NCBI GenBank assembly: GCA_910576925.1
Contig: CAJTKB010000008.1
Coordinates: 1-44,702 of the forward strand
DNA length: 44,702 nucleotides
Reading direction: 5' to 3'
Origin: an uncultured Bacilli bacterium
GTDB lineage: Bacteria; Bacillota_I; Bacilli_A; RF39; UBA660
Shown: piece after piece, positions 7,717 to 16,921 of the stretch
Position numbering within the stretch: the stretch's first letter is position 1
Layout of the letters: each line of letters opens with the position of its first letter
Position numbers and translations under genes: made by a program
Notes under the pieces: generated by a model
The model's input: only the letters and a program-made list of their open reading frames with translations
What the model was told of the DNA's origin: nothing
Databases searched by the model: none

Positions 7717-8807
7717 TAATCTGTCATAAAGTCCTTTAATTTTCTTGAACGTGATGGATGTCTTAACTTTCTAAGAGCTTTTGCTTCAATTTGTCTAATT
7801 CTCTCACGAGTTACCCCAAATATTTGGCCTACTTCTTCTAAAGTTCTACATTGACCATCATCTAATCCAAATCTTAAGCGAAGTACTTTTTCTTCACGCT
7901 CTGTTAAAGTTAATAAAACTCCATCTAATTCTTCTTTTAGCATTTCTTGAGTTGTAAATTCTTCTGGCCCCATTGTTCTTTCATCTTTTATAAAGTCTCC
8001 TAAATGAGAGTCATCTTCTTCTCCTATTGGAGTTTCTAAAGATACAGGGTCTTGACTAATTTTATATACTTCACGTACTTTTTCTATAGTAATACCTAGT
8101 TTTTTTGCTATTTCTTCATCAGTTGGTTCTCTATTTAGTTCTTGAGTTAATTGACGTTGAATTCTTGCTAATTTATTTATAGTTTCTACCATATGAACTG
8201 GTACACGAATAGTACGTGCTTGATCTGCTATAGCACGAGTAATAGCTTGTCTTATCCACCAAGTAGCATATGTTGAAAATTTATAACCTTTAGTTGGATC
8301 GAACTTGTCCACTGCTTTCATTAGTCCAATATTTCCTTCTTGTATTAAATCTAAGAAAAGCATTCCACGGCCGACATATCTTTTAGCTATTGAAACAACT
8401 AATCTAAGATTTGATTCAGCTAATGCCTTTTTTGCTTCTTCATCGCCATCTACTGCACGCTTAGCATATTCAAATTCTTCATCACTTGTAAGTAGATTTA
8501 TTCTACCTATTTCTTTTAAGTACATTCTAACTGGATCATTTATTTTTACGTCTTTTGATAGTGTTAAGTCTTCTACTGGAGTATTTAGGTTTATGTCCTC
8601 TCCTCCTACATCATCGTCTCCTTCTTCTGATACTACTTCTATATTATGCTCCATAAAACTATTATATAAATCGTCTAATGTATCACTATCAATTTCTAGT
8701 CCTTTTAATTGATCTGCTAATTGTTCATATGTAATATATCCTTGTTTTTCTCCTAATTTTATTAGTTTATTTTTTCTTTCTTCCATTGTAGTTATTTCTT
8801 CAACCAT
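7716..8807 (-). CDS. sigA: Primary sigma factor SigA (RpoD)
   Basis: This 363-residue housekeeping sigma-70 has a short acidic region 1.1 (residues 1-70). Region 1.2/2.1 begins at DPVRMYLKEIGRINLLTSDE. Region 2.3-2.4 contains YKFSTYATWWIRQAI and recognises the -10 box. Region 3 follows. The region 4.2 helix-turn-helix VGQIFGVTRERIRQIEAKAL recognises the -35 box. The length is close to B. subtilis SigA (371). AGGAG lies nine bases ahead of the ATG, and dnaG ends four bases upstream, giving the classic macromolecular-synthesis operon. The consensus-like promoters found throughout the window agree with this factor. Confidence 0.98.
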   Translation of the reverse strand: MVEEITTMEERKNKLIKLGEKQGYITYEQLADQLKGLEIDSDTLDDLYNSFMEHNIEVVSEEGDDDVGGEDINLNTPVEDLTLSKDVKINDPVRMYLKEIGRINLLTSDEEFEYAKRAVDGDEEAKKALAESNLRLVVSIAKRYVGRGMLFLDLIQEGNIGLMKAVDKFDPTKGYKFSTYATWWIRQAITRAIADQARTIRVPVHMVETINKLARIQRQLTQELNREPTDEEIAKKLGITIEKVREVYKISQDPVSLETPIGEEDDSHLGDFIKDERTMGPEEFTTQEMLKEELDGVLLTLTEREEKVLRLRFGLDDGQCRTLEEVGQIFGVTRERIRQIEAKALRKLRHPSRSRKLKDFMTD

Positions 8808-8811
8808 TTTA

Positions 8812-10539
8812 TTATTCTCCTATTCGTAACCTTCTAATTTCCTCAGCTGTTTGTGCTTGTTTTACTGGGTCCAGTTCATCTTTTAATTTTCTTTCTAATA
8901 CTTTTATTTGTCTAGATATATTATCATCACTAATAACTTTAAAATACAAATACAAAGTCTCTTTATCTACTTGATCCTGGTATATATTATTTATTATTTC
9001 TTTTAGAGTAATTAAAGGTTTTTCTTTGTCATTTAAATAAGTAATCATATCAGCAATTGTTACTTTTCCAAAAGTTTCATAATAATAACATATTTCTCTT
9101 ATTAATATTCTATAATTTTCTTCTGTAATAAGTAAGTTTGTTCTAGTAACTTCTGTTATTACCCATTCATTAGTAAGCATAAAATATATTATTTGTTCAA
9201 CAGCTTTTTGATACTTATTTTTTTGCACCTTTTCTTTGAGTTTAGATATTCTTGGTTGTGTAGTTTTTTGAAGCTCACCTCTTAGATTCAAAAACTTTTT
9301 TTCCAAGGTATTATAACCTATATTGAAATCTTTTGCAAGTTTTTTTAGAATTATTTCTGTTCTAATTGGATCATCTATGCTACTAATTTCTTCTATGACA
9401 CTATTTATGTAATTAGATGTTTCTTCGACACTATTAAAATTGACATTTTCTCTCATTGCCTTTATTTTATAGTCTCCAAAGTTTAGGGCATTTTCTAAAT
9501 AGGCTAGAAAGCTTTCTTTCCCTTCTTTTAAAATGAAGCTGTCTGGGTCATCATCATTTGGTAGAGTAATTATTTTTACCTCTATGTTTTCTTTTAAAAA
9601 GATATTACCAATATTAAGAGATGCTTTTCTTCCTGGCTCATCACCATCGAGACATAATATTATGTTATTTGACAATCGCTTAATTAGTTTTATTTGTTCT
9701 TTAGTAAGTGCTGTTCCCATAAGGGCAATGGTATTTTTTATACCTATTGTACTGGCTCTTATAACATCCATAAAGCCTTCCATAATAATTACATTTTTTT
9801 TAATTCTGGCTTCTTCTTTGGCAATATGATAGTGATATAGACATTCTCCTTTTTTAAATATAGGTGTTTCTTTAGTATTTACATATTTATTATTTTTATC
9901 GTCATTATAAAGTCTACCTGAAAAAGCTACTACTTTTCCATTTATATCGTATAGTGGAAACATTATTCTATTAGAGTAAATATCGTGTGAATCATTTGAG
10001 AGTCCTATTTTGTTTAAATCTACTAAATCATAATTTTTAACAGTTAAAACTTTTGTAAGGTCGTCTTTATTTTTTAGGGAAAGGCCTATTTGAAATTCTT
10101 TTATTATAGTTTCATCGATTTTTCTTTCAGCTAAATATTTTTTGGCTGCTATTCCTACTTCAGATTGTAAATTGTTTTGAAAATATTTTAAAGTAAAATC
10201 ATATATATCATAGTATTTTTGGTATTTATTATTTGTACTTTTTATATGAATATTATTAGTATCAATTCCTGCTTTTTCTCCTAAGTATTTTAATGTTTCA
10301 ACAAAGTTTATATGTTCATAGTCCATTATAAATGAGAAAATATTTCCTGTTGCGTGACAAGAAAAACAAGTATATATTTGTTTTTCTGCTGATACACAAA
10401 GAGATGGTGAGGTGTCATCATGGAATGGGCAGACTCCAAAAAAGTTTTTTCCTTTTTTTTCTAAAGGTATTCTTTCTCCTATTATATCTACTATATTTAG
10501 TCTTTCACGAATAAGCTGAGGAGTATTACCATTTTCCAT
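8812..10539 (-). CDS. dnaG: DNA primase
   Basis: This 575-residue primase makes RNA primers for replication. The N-terminal zinc domain shows CPFHDDTSPSLCVSAEKQ and then YTCFSCHATGNIFSF (a CHCC site). The catalytic TOPRIM domain has VIIMEGFMDVI, LCLDGDEPGRKAS and the acidic DDDPDSF. A poorly conserved helicase-binding C-terminus follows. The start at 10539 is chosen because GGAGGTG (about 10545-10551) lies just ahead. An earlier in-frame ATG precedes that site. It is the first gene of the dnaG-sigA-trmK operon and has a promoter close upstream. Confidence 0.97.
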   Translation of the reverse strand: MENGNTPQLIRERLNIVDIIGERIPLEKKGKNFFGVCPFHDDTSPSLCVSAEKQIYTCFSCHATGNIFSFIMDYEHINFVETLKYLGEKAGIDTNNIHIKSTNNKYQKYYDIYDFTLKYFQNNLQSEVGIAAKKYLAERKIDETIIKEFQIGLSLKNKDDLTKVLTVKNYDLVDLNKIGLSNDSHDIYSNRIMFPLYDINGKVVAFSGRLYNDDKNNKYVNTKETPIFKKGECLYHYHIAKEEARIKKNVIIMEGFMDVIRASTIGIKNTIALMGTALTKEQIKLIKRLSNNIILCLDGDEPGRKASLNIGNIFLKENIEVKIITLPNDDDPDSFILKEGKESFLAYLENALNFGDYKIKAMRENVNFNSVEETSNYINSVIEEISSIDDPIRTEIILKKLAKDFNIGYNTLEKKFLNLRGELQKTTQPRISKLKEKVQKNKYQKAVEQIIYFMLTNEWVITEVTRTNLLITEENYRILIREICYYYETFGKVTIADMITYLNDKEKPLITLKEIINNIYQDQVDKETLYLYFKVISDDNISRQIKVLERKLKDELDPVKQAQTAEEIRRLRIGE

Positions 10540-10563
10540 TTTAACACCTCCAATCATTTAAAA

Positions 10564-10592
10564 ATTATCTCATATATAGTTTTTTTTATCAA
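10564..10592 (-). promoter_or_regulatory. Promoter of the dnaG-sigA-trmK operon
   Basis: TTGATA (complement of 10587-10592), a 17-base spacer and GATAAT (complement of 10564-10569) stand just upstream of dnaG. The divergent membrane-protein gene starts 40 bases on the other side. Confidence 0.65.
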
Positions 10593-10632
10593 TAAACATA
10601 TTATCTATTCATATTATTTATTAGGTGATTTA

Positions 10633-11094
10633 ATGAAAAAAATACTAAAAAACTCTATTTTAATATTTTTATTATGTGTATTAATATATGTTTTATCATT
10701 ATTTCTTAAGGTTCCTATTTTAAGAATAGTTATGCCTACTAATAATTCTCTTTTTTCCTATTTTAAAATGATATTTACAGCAGAGTTCTTATTTTGTTTA
10801 TTTGATAAAAAGAGGGATAAGTATTTTAAGTGTATAGTTAGAAGTAGTATAGCTATTTTAAGTCAACTAATAATTTATGTTTTAACATATTTTTATATTA
10901 ATAGTAATATGCTTTTAATTTTTATAACGATATTTATTAGTATTTTTCTAGGAGAAGTTATTACATCAAGAGTGAAAAAATATAGAAGTTTTTATAAATA
11001 TTTGAGTATTACTAGTATAGTTATTGTTTATTATTTGTTTTTATATTTTACGGATAAACCTCTTAATAATTTTATATTTACATATATTAAATAA
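10633..11094 (+). CDS. Small polytopic membrane protein (DUF6512-like)
   Basis: This 153-residue, very hydrophobic protein has about five predicted membrane segments (roughly residues 8-26, 42-58, 70-90, 92-110 and 122-140). The segment PTNNSLFSYFKMIFTAEFLF resembles the N-E-S-x-x-x-x-x-K motif of small DUF6512-type membrane proteins of Bacillota, and IFLGEVITSR fits a later conserved position. The function is unknown. AGGTGA precedes the ATG by five bases. It is one of only four plus-strand genes in the window. Its last eight bases overlap the convergent yqeH 3' end, so the two transcripts are antisense to each other there. Confidence 0.7.
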   Translation: MKKILKNSILIFLLCVLIYVLSLFLKVPILRIVMPTNNSLFSYFKMIFTAEFLFCLFDKKRDKYFKCIVRSSIAILSQLIIYVLTYFYINSNMLLIFITIFISIFLGEVITSRVKKYRSFYKYLSITSIVIVYYLFLYFTDKPLNNFIFTYIK

Positions 11095-12088
11095 GATTAT
11101 CTCTTAAAAACGTTTTAATCTTTTGGTCTAGGTAGATGTCTATTTTTCCTCTGCCTGTTATTTTTATGAAGCCTAATCCTTTTATTACTAAGTCTTTATT
11201 AAATTGCAAATCATAAGTGGTTTTACAAAGATTGTATAGGTCTTTATGTCTTGCTTGTACTACTCTTTTTATTTTTAAATCGTTTGATACGTATACTGTA
11301 AAACTATTTTTTTCTCCTTCAACATAATCAAGTCTAAAAATGTCTCCTATAATAATAGAGCTTCCCTTTTTTAGTTGGTATGTTTTGGGTTTTATTTCTT
11401 TTCGAGGATTAATTTTTTTTAGAGTTTCTGTGTCAACGTAGTTAGATAGAGATGTATTATCTACTAAGCCTGGTGTGTCTACTAGTGTCAAATAATCATC
11501 TATTTCAATTGTTACAGTGTTTAAAGTAGTTGAAGGAAGCGGTGAAATAGTTAATTCTTGTGTATTTTGTGAGTAATTTTTAATTATTTTATTAATAAGA
11601 GTTGATTTTCCAGCATTAGTATGCCCTACTACGTATACTGTTTTAGTAGTTTGATAATATTTTACTCTTTTCAATAAATAGTCGATATTGTAGTTTTTAG
11701 TGCTACTAATTACGATAACATCATTAAAGAAGGGATATTTTTCTTTGAAGTAATTTATTATTTTATTATCTTTTACACTTCTTGGAATAACATCTTTTTT
11801 ATTGATGACTAATATTAAGTTATTTGATATGAAATTTTTGATACTAGTTAAGTCCTCTTCTATATTTAAAATATCAGTAACATACATTACTAGATCTTTT
11901 GTCTTACCTATTTCTTTTAAAATATTTTCATATTCTTCATTAGATTTAGTAACAACTTGATAATCACCATAGTTTTTTAATCTGAAGCAACGCATACATA
12001 TATCATTTTCAATATTGGTTGTGTATCCTTCTTTGGAGATATTTTCATCTTGTAACTCTATACCACAGCCTAAACATTTTTTACTCAT
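11087..12088 (-). CDS. yqeH: Circularly permuted GTPase YqeH (30S ribosome assembly)
   Basis: This 333-residue GTPase has an N-terminal zinc finger (CLGCG at the start, CMRCFRLKNYG near residue 30). The GTPase motifs come in permuted order: G4 NKKDV first (about residue 98), then G5-like SSTKN, G1 GHTNAGKSTLINK (about 156) and G3 DTPG (about 206). The C-terminal RNA-binding part ends in a short basic segment. In Bacillus YqeH is needed for 30S subunit maturation. The ATG at 12088 is chosen because AGAGGT lies seven bases ahead. It overlaps the end of yqeG by eight bases, and this pairing is conserved in Bacillota. Confidence 0.94.
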   Translation of the reverse strand: MSKKCLGCGIELQDENISKEGYTTNIENDICMRCFRLKNYGDYQVVTKSNEEYENILKEIGKTKDLVMYVTDILNIEEDLTSIKNFISNNLILVINKKDVIPRSVKDNKIINYFKEKYPFFNDVIVISSTKNYNIDYLLKRVKYYQTTKTVYVVGHTNAGKSTLINKIIKNYSQNTQELTISPLPSTTLNTVTIEIDDYLTLVDTPGLVDNTSLSNYVDTETLKKINPRKEIKPKTYQLKKGSSIIIGDIFRLDYVEGEKNSFTVYVSNDLKIKRVVQARHKDLYNLCKTTYDLQFNKDLVIKGLGFIKITGRGKIDIYLDQKIKTFLRDNLI

Positions 12089-12593
12089 AGTATTTACCTC
12101 TTTCAAATAAGTTCCTTTTTTGGTACTTATTAATAAGTCTGTTTTCTATTATCCTATTTATTTTAGTAATTTTCAAGTCTTTTTCTTTAAGAGCATCTAC
12201 AAGTATAGTTTTTATACCGAATTTTGTTCCAGATAGAATATCTGTCATAAACTGGTCTCCTATCATTACCATTTCAGTCTTTTTTAAGTTATATTTTTTC
12301 TTTATTTTTCTAAGACCTTTAGTAGATGGTTTTAGGGCAAAGCTTATGATATCAATATCAAGAGTCTTACGATAAGGTTCTGTTCTTTTTTTATTACTAT
12401 TAGTTATTATAGCAATTATAAAGTCTTTTTTTAATTTAGAGATAGTTTCTAAAAGAGTTTTAGAACACTCTTTTTCTTCAAGGGGGGCTAGTGTATTATC
12501 AAGATCAAAGATTAGGCATTTTATGCCTTCTTGTTTTAACTTTTTATAGTTAATCTCTTTTATATTTTTGTAATACATTGTAGGTATAATCAT
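12081..12593 (-). CDS. yqeG: YqeG-family HAD phosphatase
   Basis: This 170-residue protein of the YqeG (HAD subfamily IIIA) group has motif I IFDLDNTLAPL with both catalytic aspartates, motif II threonine/serine in IITNS, a lysine in ALKPSTKGL, and motif III MIGDQFMTDILSG. The natural substrate is not established. It is regularly encoded just before yqeH, as here, which hints at a role near ribosome assembly or phosphate-ester repair. The ATG at 12593 follows AGGTGA by five bases. An in-frame GTG earlier is part of that ribosome binding site. The 136-base gap upstream holds a TATAAT box (12614-12619 region) without a clear -35 and shows no gene. Confidence 0.88.
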   Translation of the reverse strand: MIIPTMYYKNIKEINYKKLKQEGIKCLIFDLDNTLAPLEEKECSKTLLETISKLKKDFIIAIITNSNKKRTEPYRKTLDIDIISFALKPSTKGLRKIKKKYNLKKTEMVMIGDQFMTDILSGTKFGIKTILVDALKEKDLKITKINRIIENRLINKYQKRNLFERGKYYE

Positions 12594-12729
12594 AAATATC
12601 ACCTGTAATATATTATATATCAGTTAACATAGTTTTGCTAGTACTTAAAACTATAGAAAAAGTGATATATATTGGTATTTATATGTCACATACTTCCTTT
12701 ATTTTATTTACTACTTTTTAGTATAGAAA

Positions 12730-14874
12730 TTAATTAATAAGTCTTAGACTTACTTTCTTTTTTTCTAAAGATATATCATCAACATAGCAAGTAACAATGT
12801 CTCCTACACTAAATAATTCTCTTGGATTTTTAATAAATTCTTTTGATAGTTTTGATATATGAGCAAGACCATCGTTTTTTAGACCAATGTCAATGAATAA
12901 TCCAAAATCAACAACATTACGAATAGTTCCTTCTAATTTATCGCCTATATGTAAGTCTTCTATATGTAAAATATCACTTCTAAGTACTGGTTTTGGCATT
13001 TCATTTCTAGGATCTCTTCCAGGATTTTTTAAAGAATCTATAATATCTGTTAAAGTATAAATATCTGTATTTAATTCTTTACTTGTGCTTTCTATGTCAA
13101 TTTCATCTAACTTAATGATAAGTTCATTTTTGCCTATACTTTCTGGACTAAAACCAAGTAGTTTTAATAATTTTTCACAAATATTATAACTTTCAGGATG
13201 AATAGCTGTCTTATCAAGTGGATTTTCACCTTCTAAAATTCTAATAAAACCAATTGATTGTTCATAGATTTTAGGAGTAAAACTTTTTAATTTATGGACA
13301 TCTTCTCTAGATAAAAATTTACCCTTACTTTCACGAGTAGTTATTATCTCATCTATTGCTTTTTTAGTAAGTCCTGATACATAGCTAAGTAAACTTCTAC
13401 TAGCAGTATTTATATTTACTCCTACTTCGTTTACAACTTTTGTAACAACAAAACCTAAAGATTCGTCTAACTTTTTTGGTGTTACATCGTGTTGGTATAA
13501 TCCAACTCCTATACTTTTGGGCTCAATTTTAACAAGTTCTGCTAGGCTATCTTGTAATCTTCTACCAATACTTATTGCACTTCTTTTTTCTACTGTTAAC
13601 TCTGGAAATTCTTGTATTGCTAAGTTACTTGCTGAATAGACACTAGCTCCTGCTTCGCTAACTATTATATATTCAACTTTTCTCTTAGCATCTTTTATAA
13701 CATTAGCGATAAAGGATTCACTTTCTCTGGAAGCTGTTCCATTACCTATTGCTATAATATCAATATCATATTTTTCAATTAATTCAAGAACCTTTTTCTT
13801 AGAGTTTTCTATATCATTATGTGGTTCTGTTGGATAAATTACTGCTATTTCTAATGGTTTACCCGTTTTATCTAGAACAGCAAGTTTACAGCCAGTTCTA
13901 AAAGCTGGGTCAAGTCCTAAAACAGTTTTTTCTGACATTGGTGGTGTTAATAATAATTTTTCTAAATTATTTGAGAAATTAATGATCGAATCATCCTCAG
14001 CTTTTTCTTTTAATTCGCTTCTTATTTCTCTTTCAATACTAGGAAGTATTAGTCTCTTTAAGCTATCAACTATAAAATCTTTAACTTTCTCTACTACAAA
14101 AGAGTCTTTATTTTTAATTATTTTACTTTCCAAGTAAGTTATAATACTTTTTATGTCATAGTCTAGGTTAATACTAAGTATTTTTTCTTTCTCAGCTCTA
14201 TTTATGGCCATAATTCTATATGGCTTTATATATTTTATGGAATCTGAGAACTCATAATACATTTCATATATTTTATTTTCATCTTCTGCATTTTTCTTTA
14301 ATTTACTAGTGATCTGACCTGTCTTAAAGATATATGATCTAATATATTTTCTATAACTTGCATTATCACTTATCCATTCACTTATAATATATCCTGCATT
14401 AGTAATAGCGAATTCTGTATCAACTACTTTTTCATTTAGAAATTTCTTGCTAATACTTTCTAAATCTCCAGTAGTTGGAAAAGACATAATAATTTTAGCT
14501 AAGTCTTCAAGTCCCATATTGATGGCATCGGTTGCTTTTGTTTTTTTCTTTTCTTTATATGGTCTATATAAGTCTTCAACGTCAACTAGTTTTTCGCAAT
14601 TCATAATAGAATTTTTTAGTTCTTCAGTTAAAAGTCCCTTTTCTTCTATCAGTCTTATTACATCTTCCTTTCTATTAAGTAAGTTTTCTTGATACATATA
14701 GACATCATTAATTTTTCTGATATTTTCTTCATCAAGAGCACCTGTCATTTCTTTTCTATATCTAGCGATAAATGGAATTGTATTACCTTCATTTAAAAGA
14801 TTAAGTACAATTTCAACTTGTTTATTTTTAATATTTAAATTCCTTGCGATTTCATCTATTATTTTACTATTCAT
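12730..14874 (-). CDS. tex: Tex family RNA-binding transcription accessory protein
   Basis: This 714-residue Tex protein has the usual order of parts. An N-terminal helical region includes IPFIARYRKEMTGALDE. A YqgF/RuvX-like nuclease-fold domain (about 320-450) starts near VLGLDPAFRTGCKLAVLD. Helix-hairpin-helix motifs include NINTASRSLLSYVSGL. A C-terminal S1 RNA-binding domain runs from LEGTIRNVVDFGLFIDIG to the end. It binds nucleic acid and affects transcription and virulence in relatives, but its precise role is unclear. GGAGG precedes the ATG at 14874 by five bases, which excludes the longer in-frame start. It is transcribed alone, between two short AT-rich gaps. Confidence 0.95.
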   Translation of the reverse strand: MNSKIIDEIARNLNIKNKQVEIVLNLLNEGNTIPFIARYRKEMTGALDEENIRKINDVYMYQENLLNRKEDVIRLIEEKGLLTEELKNSIMNCEKLVDVEDLYRPYKEKKKTKATDAINMGLEDLAKIIMSFPTTGDLESISKKFLNEKVVDTEFAITNAGYIISEWISDNASYRKYIRSYIFKTGQITSKLKKNAEDENKIYEMYYEFSDSIKYIKPYRIMAINRAEKEKILSINLDYDIKSIITYLESKIIKNKDSFVVEKVKDFIVDSLKRLILPSIEREIRSELKEKAEDDSIINFSNNLEKLLLTPPMSEKTVLGLDPAFRTGCKLAVLDKTGKPLEIAVIYPTEPHNDIENSKKKVLELIEKYDIDIIAIGNGTASRESESFIANVIKDAKRKVEYIIVSEAGASVYSASNLAIQEFPELTVEKRSAISIGRRLQDSLAELVKIEPKSIGVGLYQHDVTPKKLDESLGFVVTKVVNEVGVNINTASRSLLSYVSGLTKKAIDEIITTRESKGKFLSREDVHKLKSFTPKIYEQSIGFIRILEGENPLDKTAIHPESYNICEKLLKLLGFSPESIGKNELIIKLDEIDIESTSKELNTDIYTLTDIIDSLKNPGRDPRNEMPKPVLRSDILHIEDLHIGDKLEGTIRNVVDFGLFIDIGLKNDGLAHISKLSKEFIKNPRELFSVGDIVTCYVDDISLEKKKVSLRLIN

Positions 14875-14907
14875 ATAAGCCTCCATAAATAATTTTATCA
14901 AAGAGTA

Positions 14908-14947
14908 AAATAAAATAAAAGTATTGACTTATTGAAATCAATACTTT
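14908..14947 (-). terminator. Intrinsic terminator of the third TasA-like gene
   Basis: AAAGTATTGA (14918-14927) and TCAATACTTT (14938-14947) form a perfect 10-bp stem with a 10-base loop. On the minus strand it is followed by TTTTATTTTATTTT. It lies 12 bases beyond the stop codon. Confidence 0.75.
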
Positions 14948-14959
14948 ATTTAGCATGTG

Positions 14960-15811
14960 CTAATAACCTTGATTAGCTCCGCTAGTTGTGCTACCTGTAG
15001 TTGTAGTATTTGAGTTATCACTATTATTACTATTGTTATCATTTATATTATTGTTATTATTATTATTTCCGTTATTATTACTTGAACTATTGCTGTTATT
15101 ATTATTGTTTGTATTTCCGCCTTTAATTCTTTCACCTTTACCATATACATTTATTTTAATTTTAAAGTATTTATATGTATTATCAAGAACGAATTTATTA
15201 TCTAACCACATTCTAAGTCTATAATAATATGTAGCTGTTTCACTTGTAGTAACTTGATCTAATACCATAACTCCTTCTGGTGCACCATAATCATCTTCTT
15301 TGTCTATTGGTGAAAAATTAGTTGGCATTAAGATTTCTTCATCATAGGTAGGTTTATTAATTCCTCTTTGAACATATAATTTTATATTTTTATTATCAAG
15401 AGTTGATTTGGAATCCTTTTCTGCTACAACTTCAAAACTTACTGCACTACTTCTATTAATACTAATACCAACATTAAAATCCATAAGCTCATTAGGATCA
15501 GATATTTTCATACCAGACTCATCTGACATAGGAATAGCATTTTCTATTAACATACTGTCTTCCCCTTCAGTATAGACAATTGTTACACTACCATTACTAA
15601 AGATATCATCATTTCCTGTTCCAAATATTTCATTAATTAATGATTTACCTGTTGTTGAATATAAATAAATTTGATAGCTAACCCCTATTACTAATACAAC
15701 TAGTAAAAACAACAATAGTATTAAAACAAATAAGCCTTTTTTCTTTACTTCATAGTCATAATCATTATTGTTATTGTAATCATTACTCATATTAGCATTA
15801 TTCTCATTCAT
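14960..15811 (-). CDS. Third TasA-like membrane protein with Asn-rich tail
   Basis: This 283-residue protein has an Asn-rich cytoplasmic start, one membrane segment at about residues 26-50 (GLFVLILLLFLLVVLVIGVS), a strand-rich outer domain, and a tail of about 55 residues made almost only of N, S, T and G. The core shares IPMSDESGM and YYYRLRMWLDN with the two proteins at 5.7-6.9 kb, at the same relative positions, so the three form a paralogous family. The tail may be a flexible spacer through the wall. The tail codons are mostly AAT/AAC, an area prone to repeat slippage. GAGGTGA lies ahead of the ATG. It is transcribed alone. Confidence 0.68.
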   Translation of the reverse strand: MNENNANMSNDYNNNNDYDYEVKKKGLFVLILLLFLLVVLVIGVSYQIYLYSTTGKSLINEIFGTGNDDIFSNGSVTIVYTEGEDSMLIENAIPMSDESGMKISDPNELMDFNVGISINRSSAVSFEVVAEKDSKSTLDNKNIKLYVQRGINKPTYDEEILMPTNFSPIDKEDDYGAPEGVMVLDQVTTSETATYYYRLRMWLDNKFVLDNTYKYFKIKINVYGKGERIKGGNTNNNNNSNSSSNNNGNNNNNNNINDNNSNNSDNSNTTTTGSTTSGANQGY

Positions 15812-15836
15812 AATATGTCACCTCTATTATAAATTA

Positions 15837-15865
15837 ATTCTATCAATAAACAGCTTATTTTTCAA
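15837..15865 (-). promoter_or_regulatory. Promoter of the third TasA-like gene
   Basis: TTGAAA (complement of 15860-15865), a 17-base spacer and TAGAAT (complement of 15837-15842). A TATAAT closer to the gene (complement of 15826-15831 region) has no well placed -35. Confidence 0.55.
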
Positions 15866-15916
15866 GTTAATTTTATAGTTTATTTCGACATTTCATAATT
15901 GTTTACACTTTATAAT

Positions 15917-16921
15917 TTAATCTTTTATTTTATATATATTATTTTTAGGAAATACTATAATCAATTTTGTATATTCTTTTTCAACCGATTCAATATTAAC
16001 CTCTAATCCTAATTTATTTACTAGTTTTTTTACAAGGTATAAACCCATTCCAGTAGAATTATGATTATATCGATTGCTACCAGTGAAACCTTTTTCAAAA
16101 ACTCTATTAATATCAGATTTTTTTATTCCACATCCATTGTCTTTAATAAAAAGTACTGTTTTATTAGTATCATTTATGCTATATATTTCTAATTTTTTTA
16201 ATTCTTTATCAAAGTATTTTATAGAGTTTTGTATTATTTGTGAAACTATAAAAATAAGCCATTTCTCATCTGTATAGACTACATTATCTAAATTATGAAT
16301 ATCTAATTTTACCTTTGCTCTTAAAAAGTATTCTTTATAACTTATCATTATATTATGAATTACTTCATCAAGAACTAATTCTTTTATAAAATAATCTTTT
16401 TCTACTACTTCACTTCTTGCATAATAAAGTATTTGTTCTACTAAATTATCTATTTTTTTTACTTCATCTTTTAATTTATAGGCTTTTTTATTTTCAAAAA
16501 CTAAGGATAACGCTGATATTGGGGTTTTTATATCGTGAGCGAAACTTTCTATATATTCTTCATAGTCCTGTTTTTCTTTTTCTAAATAACTTATTTTATC
16601 ATTCATAGATTTACAAGCGCTTTTTAGAGCATAATAATATCCAGTATTTTCTAAGCTCTTTGGTTTATCAATAATTTCTGCTATTAAATATTTTTCTTCT
16701 AGTTCATCTACTGTTTTTATAATAGCCTTTTCTTTTTTATTTATTTTATAATAACTAAGACCTAAATATAAAAATAAATATATAAGTAATATTAGGGATA
16801 AGTATATGATAAAATAATGATTAATATTAAATATTATTAAAAATATATTATTGATAAGTATAAAAGTTATTTGAAAAAGAATAAAGCTTATTTTTCCTTC
16901 TAAAAACTCTAAGAATTTCAT
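15917..16921 (-). CDS. BceS-like intramembrane-sensing histidine kinase
   Basis: This 334-residue sensor kinase has two N-terminal membrane helices (about 12-33 and 37-58) joined by only a few residues, so there is no outer sensing domain. This is the hallmark of BceS/PsdS-type kinases, which sense through their ABC transporter. The phosphorylated histidine is in FAHDIKTPISALSL, the N box in QIIQNSIKYF, G1 in IKDNGCGI, the F box in VFEKGFTGSN and G2 in GMGLYLVKKL. It overlaps the response regulator gene by four bases. Together with the upstream BceAB-like transporter it forms a peptide-antibiotic sensing module. Confidence 0.93.
   Translation of the reverse strand: MKFLEFLEGKISFILFQITFILINNIFLIIFNINHYFIIYLSLILLIYLFLYLGLSYYKINKKEKAIIKTVDELEEKYLIAEIIDKPKSLENTGYYYALKSACKSMNDKISYLEKEKQDYEEYIESFAHDIKTPISALSLVFENKKAYKLKDEVKKIDNLVEQILYYARSEVVEKDYFIKELVLDEVIHNIMISYKEYFLRAKVKLDIHNLDNVVYTDEKWLIFIVSQIIQNSIKYFDKELKKLEIYSINDTNKTVLFIKDNGCGIKKSDINRVFEKGFTGSNRYNHNSTGMGLYLVKKLVNKLGLEVNIESVEKEYTKLIIVFPKNNIYKIKD

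Noticed and set aside
14988..15224. Long plus-strand frame rich in Leu opposite the Asn-rich tail
   Set aside because: It is the mirror image of AAT/AAC repeats in the real gene (antisense ATT/GTT gives I, L and V) and has no ribosome binding site.
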